Positions 24,302-34,166 are shown, counted from the first letter of the stretch. The stretch is 64,000 nucleotides of DNA from Uruburuella testudinis (GCF_022870865.1 NZ_CP091508.1:1054001-1118000), one strand, 5' to 3'. The notes: generated by a model not told the origin, from the letters alone. A program made the numbers and translations.

Positions 24302-24466
24302 CTAGGGTGTCCGGACAATTCGATTTACGGGTGTATTTTGCCCTGAAAACGCATCTGCTGCGTTAAAAAGCCTCGCAAGATGCCCAATCTTGCTGCGTTT
24401 TTTGCCTGGCATCTGCATTTTCAGGAACAAAAATCCCCTCATAAACAAATTGTCAGGGCATCCTAA
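24302..24466 (+). repeat. Family B terminal-inverted-repeat element, full length
   Basis: 165 bp from CTAGGGTGTCCGGACAATT to AAATTGTCAGGGCATCCTA. The core has CATCTGCTGCGTTAAAAAGC and GCAAGAT facing ATCTTGCTGCG, able to form a hairpin. No coding capacity. Reference orientation for family B. Confidence 0.75.
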
Positions 24467-24562
24467 GGGTGTCCTGACAATTCATGTATCATCTTTTTAA
24501 CACAGCAGATGCGTTTTCGGGAGCAAAAAAATCAGCCATAAATCAAATTGCCCAGGGTCTCT
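24464..24562 (+). repeat. Family B element, internally deleted
   Basis: Directly abuts the preceding copy: TAAGGGTGTCCTGACAATTC starts it, AACACAGCAGATGCG appears inverted inside, and CAAATTGCCCAGGGTCT closes it. About 100 bp, with the core hairpin partly lost. Confidence 0.5.
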
Positions 24563-24568
24563 ATTAAA

Positions 24569-24707
24569 CACCCATTTACAAAAATAACCTAATCAACATT
24601 GGTTTGCCGGTGCTCGAAGAGGGCTGGTTTTGCTAAGGCGTTGAAGTGCCGAGTCAATTGGCTCTGTGTATGTACTGTTTTGTCAGTTTGCTTTTGTGAA
24701 TGGGTAT
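24569..24707 (-). repeat. Family A element, reverse orientation
   Basis: Begins CACCCATTTACAAAAATAAC and ends GTTTGCTTTTGTGAATGGGT; the interior reads in reverse relative to 20796-20950 (CTCGAAGAGGGCTGG, GCGTTGAAGTGCC). Confidence 0.6.
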
Positions 24708-24710
24708 CAA

Positions 24711-24747
24711 AAGGCCGTCTGAAGCCAGATGGTTTTCAGACGGCTTG
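24711..24747. terminator. Inverted DUS pair
   Basis: AGGCCGTCTGAA and TTCAGACGGCTT with an 11-bp loop, in the gap left of the tRNA-Leu pair; probably ends their minus-strand transcript. Confidence 0.5.
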
Positions 24748-24806
24748 ATATTTTAGATTTATGAGATAATAAAAAATCCAGCTAATGATTAGCTGGTTTG
24801 ATATAT

Positions 24807-24893
24807 TGGTGCCCAGGAGAAGACTCGAACTTCCACACCCGTGAGGATACTAGCACCTGAAGCTAGCGCGTCTACCAATTCCGCCACCTGGGC
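24807..24893 (-). tRNA. tRNA-Leu (CAG), copy 1
   Basis: 87 nt with encoded CCA. Acceptor GCCCAGG/CCTGGGC; anticodon stem CTAGC-TTCAGGT-GCTAG gives anticodon CAG; long variable arm; T loop TTCGAGT. Identical in sequence to the next tRNA. Confidence 0.92.
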
Positions 24894-24948
24894 TTTCAGA
24901 TTGTGTCATTAAAACTTCACTTTGTATCAGTATAACCATTCAAGCAGT

Positions 24949-25035
24949 TGGTGCCCAGGAGAAGACTCGAACTTCCACACCCGTGAGGATACTAGCACCT
25001 GAAGCTAGCGCGTCTACCAATTCCGCCACCTGGGC
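24949..25035 (-). tRNA. tRNA-Leu (CAG), copy 2
   Basis: Same 87-nt sequence as the copy at 24807-24893, 55 bp apart. Both probably come from one minus-strand transcript that starts near the rnr promoter region. Confidence 0.92.
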
Positions 25036-25080
25036 TTTGCTTTAATTGCTACTTTACGTTAAAGTGTTGTCTTAACGAAG

Positions 25081-27603
25081 ATGTGCATTATATATTCAAA
25101 TGAAAGATTGTCAATCATCGAAATGAAAAAAAACACTAAGTCATTAAGTCTACGCCAAAAAGACCCTTTTTTAAGCCGCGAACAACAGCGTTATGAAAAT
25201 CCGTTGCCCAGCCGGGAATGGGTGATTGAATTGCTCGATAAAGAGGGGGTGCCGCTCAAAATTACTACGCTGGCGCAAAAATTATCGATTACCGACGAGG
25301 AATACGAATTTTTTGAACGGCGTATTAAGGCGATGGCGCGTGACGGGCAGGTGCTGATTAACCGGCGCGGTGCGGTGTGTGTGGCCGATAAGTTGGCTTT
25401 GGTAAAATGCCGTGTCGAAGCTCATAAAGACGGCTTCGGCTTCGCTGTGCCGTTGACGCCCACCGGAGAGGGTGATTTTGTATTGTATGAACGGCAGATG
25501 CGCGGTGTAATGCATGGTGATATTGTGACCGTGCGCCCGGCGGGTGTCGACCGCCGCGGGCGCCGGGAGGGGCAGGTGCTGGATATTGTCGAGCGGGCGC
25601 AAACGCAGGTGGTCGGGCGCTTTTATGTTGAGCGCGGCATTGCTATTCTTGAGCCGGAAGATAAGCGGCTGAATCAAAGTATTATGTTGGATCCTGCAAG
25701 CTTGCCGTCATTCAAACCCGAGCCGGGGCAGGTGGTGGTGGGGGAAATCGAAAGCTATCCCGACGGGCACCGTCCGGCTGTGGCCAAACTGATAGAGGTA
25801 TTGGGCGATTATGCGGACAGCGGTATGGAAATTGAAATTGCTGTGCGCAAGCATCATTTACCGCATGTGTTCAGTCAGGCATGTTTGAAAGCGGCGGCTG
25901 ATATTCCTGATGAAGTGCGCCCGGCGGATTATCAAGGCCGTGTAGATTTGCGTGATTTGCCGTTGATGACTATTGATGGTGAAACTGCGCGTGATTTTGA
26001 TGATGCGGTGTATGCTGAAAAAGTCGGCCGAAATTACCGCCTGATTGTGGCGATTGCGGATGTGAGCCATTATGTGCGGCCGGGTGATGCTATCGATATG
26101 GATGCAGTAGAGCGCACAACCAGTGTTTATTTTCCCCGCCGCGTGATTCCGATGCTTCCGGAAAAGCTTTCCAACGGCATTTGTTCGCTCAACCCTGATG
26201 TTGAGCGGCTGTGTATGGTATGCGATATGGTGGTGACTTATGCCGGCAATATTAAGGAATATAAATTTTATCCGGCTGTGATGCGTTCGCATGCACGCCT
26301 TACTTATACGCAAGTGTGGGATTGGATTGAGGGTGGGGGCGATTATCCGCATAAAGCGCAAATCGAGCCCTTGTATAAGCTGTTTCAAATTTTACAGAAA
26401 AAACGCCAACAGCGCGGTGCGATGGAGTTTGAGAGCACAGAAACGCAGATGTTGTTTGACGATAACAGCAAAATCGAGCGCATTGTGCCGGTGGTGCGTA
26501 ATGATGCCCACAAACTGATTGAAGAGTGTATGCTGGCGGCCAATGTGTGTGCTGCTGAATTTTTGTTGAAAAACAAACATACGGCTTTGTTCCGCAACCA
26601 CTTGGGGCCGACGCCTGAAAAACTGGCCACTTTACGCGAGCAGCTCGGCCTGTTGGGCTTGCACTTGGGCGGCGGTGATAAGCCAACCCCTAAAGATTAT
26701 GCAGATTTGGCCGAAAAAATCAAAGATCGTCCTGATCGGGAGTTGTTACAGGTGATGTTGTTGCGTTCCATGCAGCAAGCCGTGTATGAGCCGAATAACG
26801 AAGGCCATTTCGGCTTAGCTTATGAGGCTTATGCCCACTTTACTTCGCCGATACGCCGTTATCCTGATTTAACGGTGCATCGTGCGATTAAAGCAGTGTT
26901 GCGGGGGGAAAAATATGCGCCTAAATCATGGCAGGCGTTGGGTGTTTCCTGTTCGTTTAATGAACGTCGTGCTGATGATGCCAGCCGTGATGTAGAAAAT
27001 TGGCTGAAAACCTATTATATGCGCGATAAGGTAGGCGAAGTGTTTAACGGCCGAGTGTCCGGCATGGCTAACTTCGGCATTTTTGTTACCCTGAATGATA
27101 TCCACATCGAAGGCATGGTGCATATCAGCGATTTGGGTGAAGATTATTTCAACTTCCGCCCTGAAATCATGGCCATGGAAGGTGAGCGCAGTGGCGTGCG
27201 TTTCAATATGGGTGATGAAGTAGTGGTGAGGGTGGCGCGCGCCGATTTGGATACCAGTAAGATCGACCTGACTTTAATCAGTGGCGGCGGTGCCGGTAAA
27301 AAACGCGGTAACAAAGCGGCTGCGGGCAAACCAACCGCTTCGCCAAAAACGCCAAAGGCTAAAACAGCCAAAGTGCCGAAGCAATCTGAAGCATCATCGG
27401 TTGCGGTTCAGACGGCTCGGCCTGAAGCGGGTAAGTCAAAACAAAGCGGCCAACAAGCCAAATCTTTGAAAATGGTAGACGGAAAAATTACTTTTGTCCG
27501 GCGGGATGACCATGCGCCTGCTGCCAAGCGGAGTGAAACCGGCAAGGCAAAAAGTAAGCCCGGCAACGCTTCGCCGCGCAAACGCAGCCGTAAGAATAAA
27601 TAG
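25081..27603 (+). CDS. rnr: Ribonuclease R
   Basis: 840 residues from 25081; a start at 25123 (MKKNTKSLS) gives 826 and is equally plausible, since neither has a clear ribosome site. Order: N-terminal helix-turn-helix (RBD) about 42-110, cold-shock domains about 110-240, RNB catalytic domain with the four-Asp motif in TIDGETARDFDDAVY (298-310), S1 domain in DKVGEVFNGRVSGMANFGIFV, and a long Lys/Ala/Ser-rich basic tail of about 100 residues. It is a processive 3'-5' exoribonuclease that degrades structured RNA, including rRNA and mRNA. It has no co-directional gene behind it and a DUS-pair terminator follows. Confidence 0.95.
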   Translation: MCIIYSNERLSIIEMKKNTKSLSLRQKDPFLSREQQRYENPLPSREWVIELLDKEGVPLKITTLAQKLSITDEEYEFFERRIKAMARDGQVLINRRGAVCVADKLALVKCRVEAHKDGFGFAVPLTPTGEGDFVLYERQMRGVMHGDIVTVRPAGVDRRGRREGQVLDIVERAQTQVVGRFYVERGIAILEPEDKRLNQSIMLDPASLPSFKPEPGQVVVGEIESYPDGHRPAVAKLIEVLGDYADSGMEIEIAVRKHHLPHVFSQACLKAAADIPDEVRPADYQGRVDLRDLPLMTIDGETARDFDDAVYAEKVGRNYRLIVAIADVSHYVRPGDAIDMDAVERTTSVYFPRRVIPMLPEKLSNGICSLNPDVERLCMVCDMVVTYAGNIKEYKFYPAVMRSHARLTYTQVWDWIEGGGDYPHKAQIEPLYKLFQILQKKRQQRGAMEFESTETQMLFDDNSKIERIVPVVRNDAHKLIEECMLAANVCAAEFLLKNKHTALFRNHLGPTPEKLATLREQLGLLGLHLGGGDKPTPKDYADLAEKIKDRPDRELLQVMLLRSMQQAVYEPNNEGHFGLAYEAYAHFTSPIRRYPDLTVHRAIKAVLRGEKYAPKSWQALGVSCSFNERRADDASRDVENWLKTYYMRDKVGEVFNGRVSGMANFGIFVTLNDIHIEGMVHISDLGEDYFNFRPEIMAMEGERSGVRFNMGDEVVVRVARADLDTSKIDLTLISGGGAGKKRGNKAAAGKPTASPKTPKAKTAKVPKQSEASSVAVQTARPEAGKSKQSGQQAKSLKMVDGKITFVRRDDHAPAAKRSETGKAKSKPGNASPRKRSRKNK

Positions 27604-27780
27604 GGTGCATAAGTATCAGGCGGTGGATGGTTGCGGTGTTTTTTGTTTTTGAAAATACATCTGCGTTAGGTTTTTGGTCAAGCATATGATTTTACTTAAT
27701 TTATAATGTTGCCTGCATTGCTTGTTAAGACAAAATCTTATTAATAAAAATCTTATTAATAAATAGTGGTTGGTATAAAC

Positions 27781-27819
27781 AAAGGCCGTCTGAAAAAATT
27801 CAGACGGCCTTTGTTTTTA
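27781..27819. terminator. Inverted DUS pair, bidirectional terminator
   Basis: 14-bp perfect stem (27781-27794 with 27799-27812), followed by TTGTTTTT on the plus strand. It sits between convergent rnr and the lipoprotein gene. Confidence 0.75.
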
Positions 27820-27830
27820 TAATCAATATC

Positions 27831-28319
27831 TCAGTATTTCGCGTTGATCAATCGGCCGTTTTGATACACTTGTTGCTGCATCAGATTGCCGTTATAGGCG
27901 TATGTGGTCAGGGTGCCGTTATCGGGATGCGCGCGGAAACGCATCAATTGGTTGCGTGAAAGCGTGTAGGGATCGGTGCGTTTGCGGTTGTTGTCGCTGT
28001 AAAAATCTTGCACGATGTATTCGTTGTCGCGTTTGTTGAGCAATTGGCGGTGGAAACCACCTCTCGCTACAGTGTTCTGCGTGTTGCCTTGGGCATCGAA
28101 GTAGGTCACGATTTGCTCTTCGATAACATTAATGCCGCTGTCGTTAGTGGTGCCGGCGCGGGTTTTGTCGAGCCCGACGGGGATATTGATGGATGTGCCC
28201 AAGCCTACGTGGCGGCCGATGCTGGTGCCCATGCCGAGCCCGACCGACATCCCCGGAGTTCCTACTGTGCAGGCTGAAAGAATGGCCGCGAAAGCGGCTG
28301 CAAGCGCCATCTGCTTCAT
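27831..28319 (-). CDS. Conserved neisserial lipoprotein, unknown function
   Basis: 162 residues. The signal peptide MKQMALAAAFAAILSAC ends in lipobox LSAC with Cys at 17. A Gly-rich stretch (SVGLGMGTSIGRHVGLGTSI) follows, then a domain with YFDAQGNTQNTVARGGFHRQ and repeated Asn/Gln/Tyr-rich strands to the end. Function not known to me. It would be anchored in a membrane, probably the outer one (Thr at +2, no Asp). Its start is near 28319, and the neighbouring TonB-like gene is on the same strand but about 150 bp away. Confidence 0.65.
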   Translation of the reverse strand: MKQMALAAAFAAILSACTVGTPGMSVGLGMGTSIGRHVGLGTSINIPVGLDKTRAGTTNDSGINVIEEQIVTYFDAQGNTQNTVARGGFHRQLLNKRDNEYIVQDFYSDNNRKRTDPYTLSRNQLMRFRAHPDNGTLTTYAYNGNLMQQQVYQNGRLINAKY

Positions 28320-28466
28320 TGGAGTGCTTTCAGAAAAATATTGGTGCTTAAGTATAGCGTATTTAGGGGCTGATGGTGTTATGGTAGGTAAATACAGGCA
28401 ATCCGCGGTATTGCCGCCATTAAAAAAAGCGCTTTGGCCGGGAAGTGCTTTTCTAATGGCCGTGCC

Positions 28467-28811
28467 TTATCTCATGCCGGTTATCAGGGTGTCGGTGTGT
28501 GAGAACTTGATTTCTTTGACAAAGCTGAATTCGATGGGGCGGTTGTTTTGGGTAACCGGCTGCATGGTTTGGCGCTGCATCCATTCGACTGCGAGGCGGT
28601 CGGTGTGGGGTGAGCCGCTGCTTCGTATAATGTGCACATTACGGGTGCGGCCATCAGTATCTAAGGTAAGCCGCATGGCAACATTGCCGCTAATCGGGGT
28701 ATGGGCTTCAGAGGCTTTTTGGTAAAACAGAATGTCGTTTGCCAAAGCGGTTTGTGCGCCGGTTAATAGGGTGAAAGCCAGGCAGGTTGAGCAGAGTTTT
28801 TGAATATTCAT
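28467..28811 (-). CDS. Periplasmic TonB C-terminal-like protein
   Basis: 114 residues with a cleavable signal (MNIQKLCSTCLAFTLLTGAQTALA). The mature domain has the TonB-C pattern: GNVAMRLTLDTDGRTRNVHIIRSSGSPHTDRLAVEWMQRQTMQPV, close to the xVxVxFxIxxDGxVxxVxIxxSSGxxxLDxxAlxalrxwrFxP signature. There is no N-terminal membrane anchor or Pro-rich linker, so it is not a working energy transducer. It may bind an outer-membrane receptor or another periplasmic partner. Single gene. Confidence 0.7.
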   Translation of the reverse strand: MNIQKLCSTCLAFTLLTGAQTALANDILFYQKASEAHTPISGNVAMRLTLDTDGRTRNVHIIRSSGSPHTDRLAVEWMQRQTMQPVTQNNRPIEFSFVKEIKFSHTDTLITGMR

Positions 28812-29671
28812 GAGGTTATCCTGAACGTAATATGAATGATATTGTTGTCTTGGTTAAAATAATGTTGTGTTTTGCGGCCTGTTTATGATTGACCGGGCGA
28901 TAGCATCGGGCAAAAGGGTTCGTTACATTGCCTTGAAAACGAAGTTTCTGCCAAGCTTGAGTACCCCTGGCCTTGCTCTGCATTCCGCCGACAATCAAAT
29001 GCTTTTGCTGTTATGTTCCCCATCAATAAAATATGAACAGACTTGGAAACCGACATGTGGATTTTGCCCATTTTTAGGGATTTCAGCAATATTTAAAGTG
29101 TCAAAAATATTGTGATTTTCGGAAGTTTTTAAAGATAAACGGTATTTTGGCATGCTGGTAATTTTGTGAAAAACCAACGCAATATGCTGAAAGCCGTGAT
29201 TGATGCGGGGTATGAAAGCCAAGACATAAAAAATTGATTTGGTTTAACGGCTTAAATGGAATGGCATGTTTTTCCGAGTGATAAAATATTGATATAAAAA
29301 TGATTGGCCTTAAATTGTAAAGGCCATTGGTCGGTATATTGCCGTTTTTTGTGTTGTTTCTGCGCAACTTTACCTATTGTTGAAAAGGGCAGACCGCACG
29401 TTGGTAGCCGGCTGTTGTTATTCAGTGTTTCAGGCAGATAAAAAATCATTTGATATGAATAATCTTGCTTGATGGTTTTGGCGGGATGGTTTTATCTGAA
29501 TACAGCGCTGACGGCGGGATATGGTGTAGAATCCCATTTGTTTTTCAGACGGCCTCTGAAGCAATATGGTAAAGGCGTTGAAATATTGATACTGATTAAA
29601 AAAAACAAGCTGATATATCAGGCCGTCTGAAAATATCGGCATTTGGCCGGGGCGTTGTGGTTATTTGATTG
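28812..29671. other. 860-bp AT-rich intergenic stretch, no supported gene
   Basis: Several short open frames on both strands lack ribosome sites, conserved motifs or coding bias. DUS occur at 29545 (reverse) and 29622 (forward) in outward order. The stretch may hold the promoter for the TonB-like gene and degraded sequence; nothing more can be said. Confidence 0.45.
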
Positions 29672-29762
29672 GCGGGTGTATTTTGCTCCTGAAAACGTAT
29701 CTGCAACGTTTTTGTCCGGTATCTGTGTTTCCGGGAACAATAATGTTCTCATAAACGGATGA
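29672..29762 (+). repeat. Family B fragment
   Basis: Contains GGGTGTATTTTGCTCCTGAA, ACGTATCTGCAACG and TCTCATAAACGGA, matching the arms of family B, but both terminal repeats and most of the core are missing. Confidence 0.5.
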
Positions 29763-29807
29763 CTCGGAAGCGCGAAGCAATAAGCATATGAATGTTAAGG
29801 AAAAACA

Positions 29808-30656
29808 ATGAGCGTGCTGAAATTTACCAAAATGCATGGTTTAGGCAATGATTTTATGGTGGTCGACGGCATCAATCAGCAGTTCGACCCCCGGCAGGCG
29901 CCGCTTACCCGATGGGCGGACCGGCATACCGGTGTGGGCTTCGATCAATTATTGTTGGTGGAAAAAGCTGCTTCCGATGCGGTGGATTTCCGCTATCGTA
30001 TTTTCAATGCCGACGGCAGCGAAGTGGAGCAATGCGGCAACGGTGCCCGTTGTTTTGTGCGCTTTGTGCTGGATAAGGGGTTGACTGAAAAGCGGGAAAT
30101 CGTTGTGGAGACCGCCCGCGGCATTATTGTGCCGCGCCTGACCGACGACGGATTGGTAACAGTTAATATGGGCAAACCACATTTTTTGCCTCATGAGATT
30201 CCGTTTGTGCCGGCGGCAGGTGAAGATGACGATGCGTTAACACATACCGTATTGATGGGGTTGGAATCTGTGCAGGTCAGCTGTGTCAATATGGGCAATC
30301 CGCATGCTGTGATTTTGGTCGCGGATACGCAAACCGCTCCGGTGGCAAAGTGGGGTGAAGTCATTGAATCGCATGAGCAATTTCCTGAGCGGGTGAATGT
30401 GGGCTTTATGCAGATAGTCAATAAACAAAGCATCCGCCTGCGTGTGTATGAGCGCGGTACCGGCGAAACCCAAGCTTGCGGCACGGGTGCTTGCGCGGCT
30501 GTAGTGGCAGGTGTCCGCCTCGGCTTGTTGGAAGCGGGTGCACCGGTGCAGGTAGCGTTGCCGGGCGGATGTTTGTCGATTGTGTGGCGGGAAGGTGAAG
30601 ATGTGATGATGACAGGCCCTGCCGAAACCGTATTTGAAGGTGAGTTACAATATTAA
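29808..30656 (+). CDS. dapF: Diaminopimelate epimerase
   Basis: 282 residues, the normal length. The two catalytic cysteines lie in [12 protein letters not shown] (near 75) and [17 protein letters not shown] (near 224). It converts LL- to meso-diaminopimelate for lysine and peptidoglycan synthesis, in the cytoplasm. The start has AAGGAA about 5 bp upstream. The DUF484 gene follows with a one-base overlap (TAATG), so the two form an operon with the membrane protein after it. Confidence 0.96.
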   Translation: MSVLKFTKMHGLGNDFMVVDGINQQFDPRQAPLTRWADRHTGVGFDQLLLVEKAASDAVDFRYRIFNADGSEVEQCGNGARCFVRFVLDKGLTEKREIVVETARGIIVPRLTDDGLVTVNMGKPHFLPHEIPFVPAAGEDDDALTHTVLMGLESVQVSCVNMGNPHAVILVADTQTAPVAKWGEVIESHEQFPERVNVGFMQIVNKQSIRLRVYERGTGETQACGTGACAAVVAGVRLGLLEAGAPVQVALPGGCLSIVWREGEDVMMTGPAETVFEGELQY

Positions 30657-31306
30657 TGGAAAAACAACGCGTTTTAGATTTTTTGAATGCCAATCCGAGC
30701 TTTTTGGCCGAGCATGCTGATGCGCTCGGTTTGCGTTTGCGTGATGACAAAGTGCGCTCGTTTGCGCAGGCACAATTGGCGGCCTCACAGTTGAAAATCG
30801 ATAAAATGGCCGGCCAGCTGGAAATCATGCTGGCGGATTCTGAAGCCAACCGCATAACCATGCAACGCTTATTGGCTTTAGACGTGCAATTGCTGCGCGC
30901 CAATACCGTGGGGCAGGTGGTGCAGGCTTTGTATCAGACGCTGCAACATGATTTCGGCCTGCATCAGTTTAAGTTGCTGCTGATTGCCGAACCGCGTAAC
31001 AAGGCGCGTATTCCCGGTGAAATAAAGATAGACGGCGGTAAGGTTCGGGCGACTGTTGCGGCGTTGGAAAAGCCTTTGCTCGGCACTAAAATCAGTGCGG
31101 AAATGCGTGCGCTGCTGCCTGCCGGCAGCGGTGTGCCGGAAAGTTTTTTACAACTGCCCGTGCCGGTGGGCGGTGCAACCGGCGCGGTGTTGCTGGCTGC
31201 CGATACGGATGTTAACCGGTTTGCTGCTGATTTGCCGACTGAATGGATCGAACGGATGGCCGAAGCGTTGGGTGCGGCTTTGTCGCGCATTATGGGCTAT
31301 CGTTGA
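30656..31306 (+). CDS. DUF484 family protein
   Basis: 216 residues. The N-terminal helical domain (EKQRVLDFLNANPSFLAEHADALGLRL) and a GAF-like C-terminal part match DUF484, a family usually found between dapF and xerC in proteobacteria. Function unknown. Here no xerC follows; the next gene is a membrane protein starting in the stop codon (TGATG). Cytoplasmic. Confidence 0.88.
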   Translation: MEKQRVLDFLNANPSFLAEHADALGLRLRDDKVRSFAQAQLAASQLKIDKMAGQLEIMLADSEANRITMQRLLALDVQLLRANTVGQVVQALYQTLQHDFGLHQFKLLLIAEPRNKARIPGEIKIDGGKVRATVAALEKPLLGTKISAEMRALLPAGSGVPESFLQLPVPVGGATGAVLLAADTDVNRFAADLPTEWIERMAEALGAALSRIMGYR

Positions 31307-31905
31307 TGTGGTCGGATACCAGTTTTTGGTTTGTGGCCGTTTATATCGGCGTATTTGTGATTGCGGCCTATAAAGCAGGCGAATTTCAATGGTTATGGGG
31401 CAGTATTTTACTGTGGCTGGGTTTCGGCATCGCCGGTGCGCGGCTATTGCCGGGCATATGGGGCATCACGCATTGGATCCCGCTTTATCTGCCGCACTTC
31501 TATATCACGTTGGCCAGCCTGTTTTTCTTTACCAATCATTGGCAAAAGCTGCCGCAGGGTGCCCGGCATACGGGGCAGGGTAATGTGTTTCTCAGTTTGT
31601 TTGCGGTCAGCGGGCTGCAAATGACCTTAGTGTTTGCGCTGTTACTGTTACTGGTGTGGTATCGCTTTCCTGCCGGCATTACTCCTTATGTATTGCCGGC
31701 ATTGCTGCAAATGTATGTTTTTAAACCGGTATATTGGATGATGGCTCAAGCAGTTATGATGGGGCTGTTTTACCTGCACCGCAGCCATATCATGAAAGAA
31801 CCTGCCAATCGTTTCAGCAGGCGCCAGCTGCAGATGGGCTGGCTGTTGGCGCTGTTTTTTCAGGCGGCCTGGGTGGTTAAGGCTTTATTGGAAATACGTT
31901 ATTGA
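31306..31905 (+). CDS. Conserved membrane protein, unknown
   Basis: 199 residues from the ATG at 31306 inside the previous stop. About five membrane segments (FWFVAVYIGVFVIAAY, GSILLWLGFGIAGARLL, FYITLASLFFF, LQMTLVFALLLLLVWY, LLALFFQAAWVVKALL). Trp/Tyr-rich, with few charged residues outside the loops and a basic loop HRSHIMKEPANRFSRRQ. No family recognised. It is probably translated with dapF-DUF484. Confidence 0.6.
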   Translation: MWSDTSFWFVAVYIGVFVIAAYKAGEFQWLWGSILLWLGFGIAGARLLPGIWGITHWIPLYLPHFYITLASLFFFTNHWQKLPQGARHTGQGNVFLSLFAVSGLQMTLVFALLLLLVWYRFPAGITPYVLPALLQMYVFKPVYWMMAQAVMMGLFYLHRSHIMKEPANRFSRRQLQMGWLLALFFQAAWVVKALLEIRY

Positions 31906-32135
31906 AATAAATGTGAAAATGATTGATTTATAAAATATTATTTAATATCAATGATTTGTATTTTTATGTGATTTGCCCGGTTTACACGATGACTGAAAAT
32001 TCCGGCCACGGCGGTTGCAGAAATTCCGCATACAACCAAAAGTTATAAAGAAGGAAACATTAAGTATTTGGTTTTTAGGCGGCCCGCGGTTACCATGCAG
32101 GCTGAGTTGATTTGTTTAATCAGGAGCTTCGAATT

Positions 32136-33068
32136 ATGAATATTGCGCACAGCATCACCGATTTAATCGGCAATACCCCTTTAGTAGAACTGAACCGCCT
32201 TACCGAAGGCTTGGAAGCACGCGTAGTGGCTAAACTGGAATTTTTCAATCCGGGCAGCAGCGTGAAAGACCGTATTGCCGCATCTATGATTGAAGCTGCT
32301 GAAAAAGCAGGGAAAATCAATAAAGACACCGTTATCGTAGAAGCCACCAGCGGTAACACCGGTATCGGTTTGGCGATGGTGTGTGCTGCCCGCGGCTATA
32401 AACTGGCCATTACCATGCCGGAAAGCATGAGCAAAGAGCGCCGCATGCTGTTGCGCGCATTCGGTGCCGAATTGATTCTGACACCGGCGGCAGAAGGCAT
32501 GGGTGGGGCAATTGCCAAAGCGCAGGCATTGGTTGACGAACATCCCGATACTTACTTTATGCCGCGTCAGTTTGATAACGAAGCCAATCCGCAAGTGCAT
32601 CGGGAAACCACCGCAGAAGAAATTTGGCGCGATACCGATGGCGAAGTGGATATTTTTGTGGCAGGCGTGGGTACCGGCGGCACGGTAACCGGTGTGGGCG
32701 AAGTGTTGAAAGCCAAAAAACCGGGTGTGGAAATTGTTGCCATCGAGCCGGAGGCTTCGCCGGTGTTGAGCGGCGGTGAAAAAGGCCCGCATCCGATTCA
32801 GGGTATCGGTGCCGGATTTGTGCCCACCGTATTGAATACCGAGATTTACGACAGCATTATCCAAGTGCCGAATGAAGCTGCGTTCAGCACCGCCCGTGCG
32901 ATTGCTGAAAAAGAAGGCATTTTGGTGGGCATTTCTTCCGGTGCTGCCGTTTGGAGCGCCTTGGAATTGGCGAAAAAACCTGAAAACAAAGGCAAATTGA
33001 TTGTGGTGCTGATCCCGTCTTACGGCGAACGTTACCTTTCTACGCCGTTGTTTGCCGATTTGGTATAA
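32136..33068 (+). CDS. cysK: Cysteine synthase A (O-acetylserine sulfhydrylase)
   Basis: 310 residues from the ATG at 32136 (CAGGAG upstream); an upstream ATG at 32112 lacks support. The PLP lysine is in [11 protein letters not shown] (near 42), the substrate loop [12 protein letters not shown] near 68-79, the phosphate-binding [10 protein letters not shown] near 176, and SSGAAVW near the end. It makes cysteine from O-acetylserine and sulfide in the cytoplasm. It stands alone with its own terminator. A long AT-rich leader of about 230 bp (31906-32135) separates it from the membrane protein gene. Confidence 0.95.
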   Translation: MNIAHSITDLIGNTPLVELNRLTEGLEARVVAKLEFFNPGSSVKDRIAASMIEAAEKAGKINKDTVIVEATSGNTGIGLAMVCAARGYKLAITMPESMSKERRMLLRAFGAELILTPAAEGMGGAIAKAQALVDEHPDTYFMPRQFDNEANPQVHRETTAEEIWRDTDGEVDIFVAGVGTGGTVTGVGEVLKAKKPGVEIVAIEPEASPVLSGGEKGPHPIQGIGAGFVPTVLNTEIYDSIIQVPNEAAFSTARAIAEKEGILVGISSGAAVWSALELAKKPENKGKLIVVLIPSYGERYLSTPLFADLV

Positions 33069-33084
33069 GCATCCGTTGAACCAT

Positions 33085-33115
33085 CAACAGGCCGTGTGTT
33101 TTCAGACGGCCTGTT
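33085..33115 (+). terminator. cysK terminator with DUS
   Basis: CAACAGGCCGT (33085-33095) pairs with ACGGCCTGTTG (33105-33115). The right arm carries a DUS in reverse; the left is a degenerate one (GGCCGTGTG). Confidence 0.65.
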
Positions 33116-33176
33116 GTAATTTGTGATTAGGGCATGGCCGCCTGAAACCAAGGATGCCATTATAGCCGTTAAGCTG

Positions 33177-33330
33177 ATACCCATTGAAAAAGCAGGCAAG
33201 CAAGGCGGTGAACTGTCGGCAGCACATACATGCGGGGTTGATTGATTTGGTGCTTCAGCGCCTTAGTGAAACCAATCTTCTTCGAGCTCAGGCGAACCAA
33301 TGTTGTTAGGTTATTTTTGTGAATGGGTGT
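33177..33330 (+). repeat. Family A element, near full length
   Basis: 154 bp, ATACCCATTGAAAAAGCAGG to TTATTTTTGTGAATGGGTGT. Interior nearly identical to 20796-20950 (TTGATTTGGTGCTTCAGCG, CGAACCAATGTTGTTAGG). Confidence 0.7.
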
Positions 33331-33378
33331 GCATCGTTCTGCTTTGTTGTTCGGCCTGTGTTCAAAGAGAATCGGCAT

Positions 33379-33515
33379 TTTGACAATTTGATTTACGGGT
33401 ATATCTTGCTCCTGAAAATGTATCTGCCGGGCTGAAAATCCTTGCAATATGCTTAATTTTGCTGTGTTTTTCGTCCGGTATCTGTATTATCAAGAACAAA
33501 AACTCCCTCTATAGC
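33379..33515 (+). repeat. Family B element, ends degraded
   Basis: TTTTGACAATTTGATTTACG at the left, AATCCTTGCAATATGC and AATTTTGCTGTGTTTTTCG in the core, and ACAAAAACTCCCTC on the right; about 137 bp without recognisable terminal repeats. Confidence 0.55.
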
Positions 33516-33604
33516 GCAGTAGAAGTGTTGCAATTAAGCAGAAATTATCGCCGCTTGTTTTTTAGCATTTGGCCTATTGGAAAAACCTGATTATAATAAA
33601 CCTT

Positions 33605-34090
33605 ATGAAAAAACATCTTCCTCTCTTATTTGCATTGGCGGCGCTTTCCGGCTGTAGTTCGATTTATCTGCCTACACTCAAAGAAGTGCCTGTCCGGCCA
33701 ACCAATACCACCGTGGATACCTCAAAAGACACTTATCGTTTGGCTTCACGCCATTGGACTGATGTCTCTAAAATCCGCGATGAAGCCACACGCCTCAGTT
33801 ATCAGGTAAGCCAAGGCCAGATTACCAAGGTGCAGGCGGCGCAATATCTCAACCGCTACCGTATCCAATTGGTAGGGCGTAATGCGGTGGATGACAGCAT
33901 GTATGAAGTTTATCTGCGCTCTGCCGTAGACAGCCAGCGTGGTGAAATCAATACGGCACAATCCAAGCTGTATATTCAAAATGCTTTGAAAGGTTGGCAG
34001 CAGCGCTGGCCGAGCATGCGCAGCAAACCGTCAAATCCTGCTTTTACCAACTTCCTGATGGAAGTGATGAACATGAAGCCCTTGCAATAA
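33605..34090 (+). CDS. Neisserial lipoprotein, unknown function
   Basis: 161 residues from the ATG at 33605; the frame upstream is open but the signal peptide begins here (MKKHLPLLFALAALSGCSS, lipobox LSGC, Cys 17). The mature protein is helical and basic (KIRDEATRLSYQVSQGQITKVQAAQYLNRYRIQLVGRN), with a conserved-looking WTDVSKIRDEATRL segment. The family is not known to me by name. The +2 Ser predicts outer-membrane sorting. Single gene with its own terminator. Confidence 0.65.
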   Translation: MKKHLPLLFALAALSGCSSIYLPTLKEVPVRPTNTTVDTSKDTYRLASRHWTDVSKIRDEATRLSYQVSQGQITKVQAAQYLNRYRIQLVGRNAVDDSMYEVYLRSAVDSQRGEINTAQSKLYIQNALKGWQQRWPSMRSKPSNPAFTNFLMEVMNMKPLQ

Positions 34091-34116
34091 ACAGTTTTAA
34101 ACTCTTGGGTTTATAA

Positions 34117-34166
34117 ATCAAGGCCGTCTGAAACACTGATAAAACCGTGTTTCAGACGGCCTTGAT
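34117..34166 (+). terminator. Inverted DUS pair terminator
   Basis: 20-bp perfect arms (34117-34136 with 34147-34166), each with a DUS, 10-bp loop, then TTGTTTT. Behind the lipoprotein gene. Confidence 0.75.

Noticed and set aside
24302..24562. A CRISPR array at the repeated blocks
   Set aside because: The repeats are long inverted-repeat elements without regular short repeats and unique spacers.
28867..29642. Several 60-90 residue ORFs between the TonB-like gene and dapF
   Set aside because: They overlap on both strands, lack ribosome sites and show no recognisable motif.
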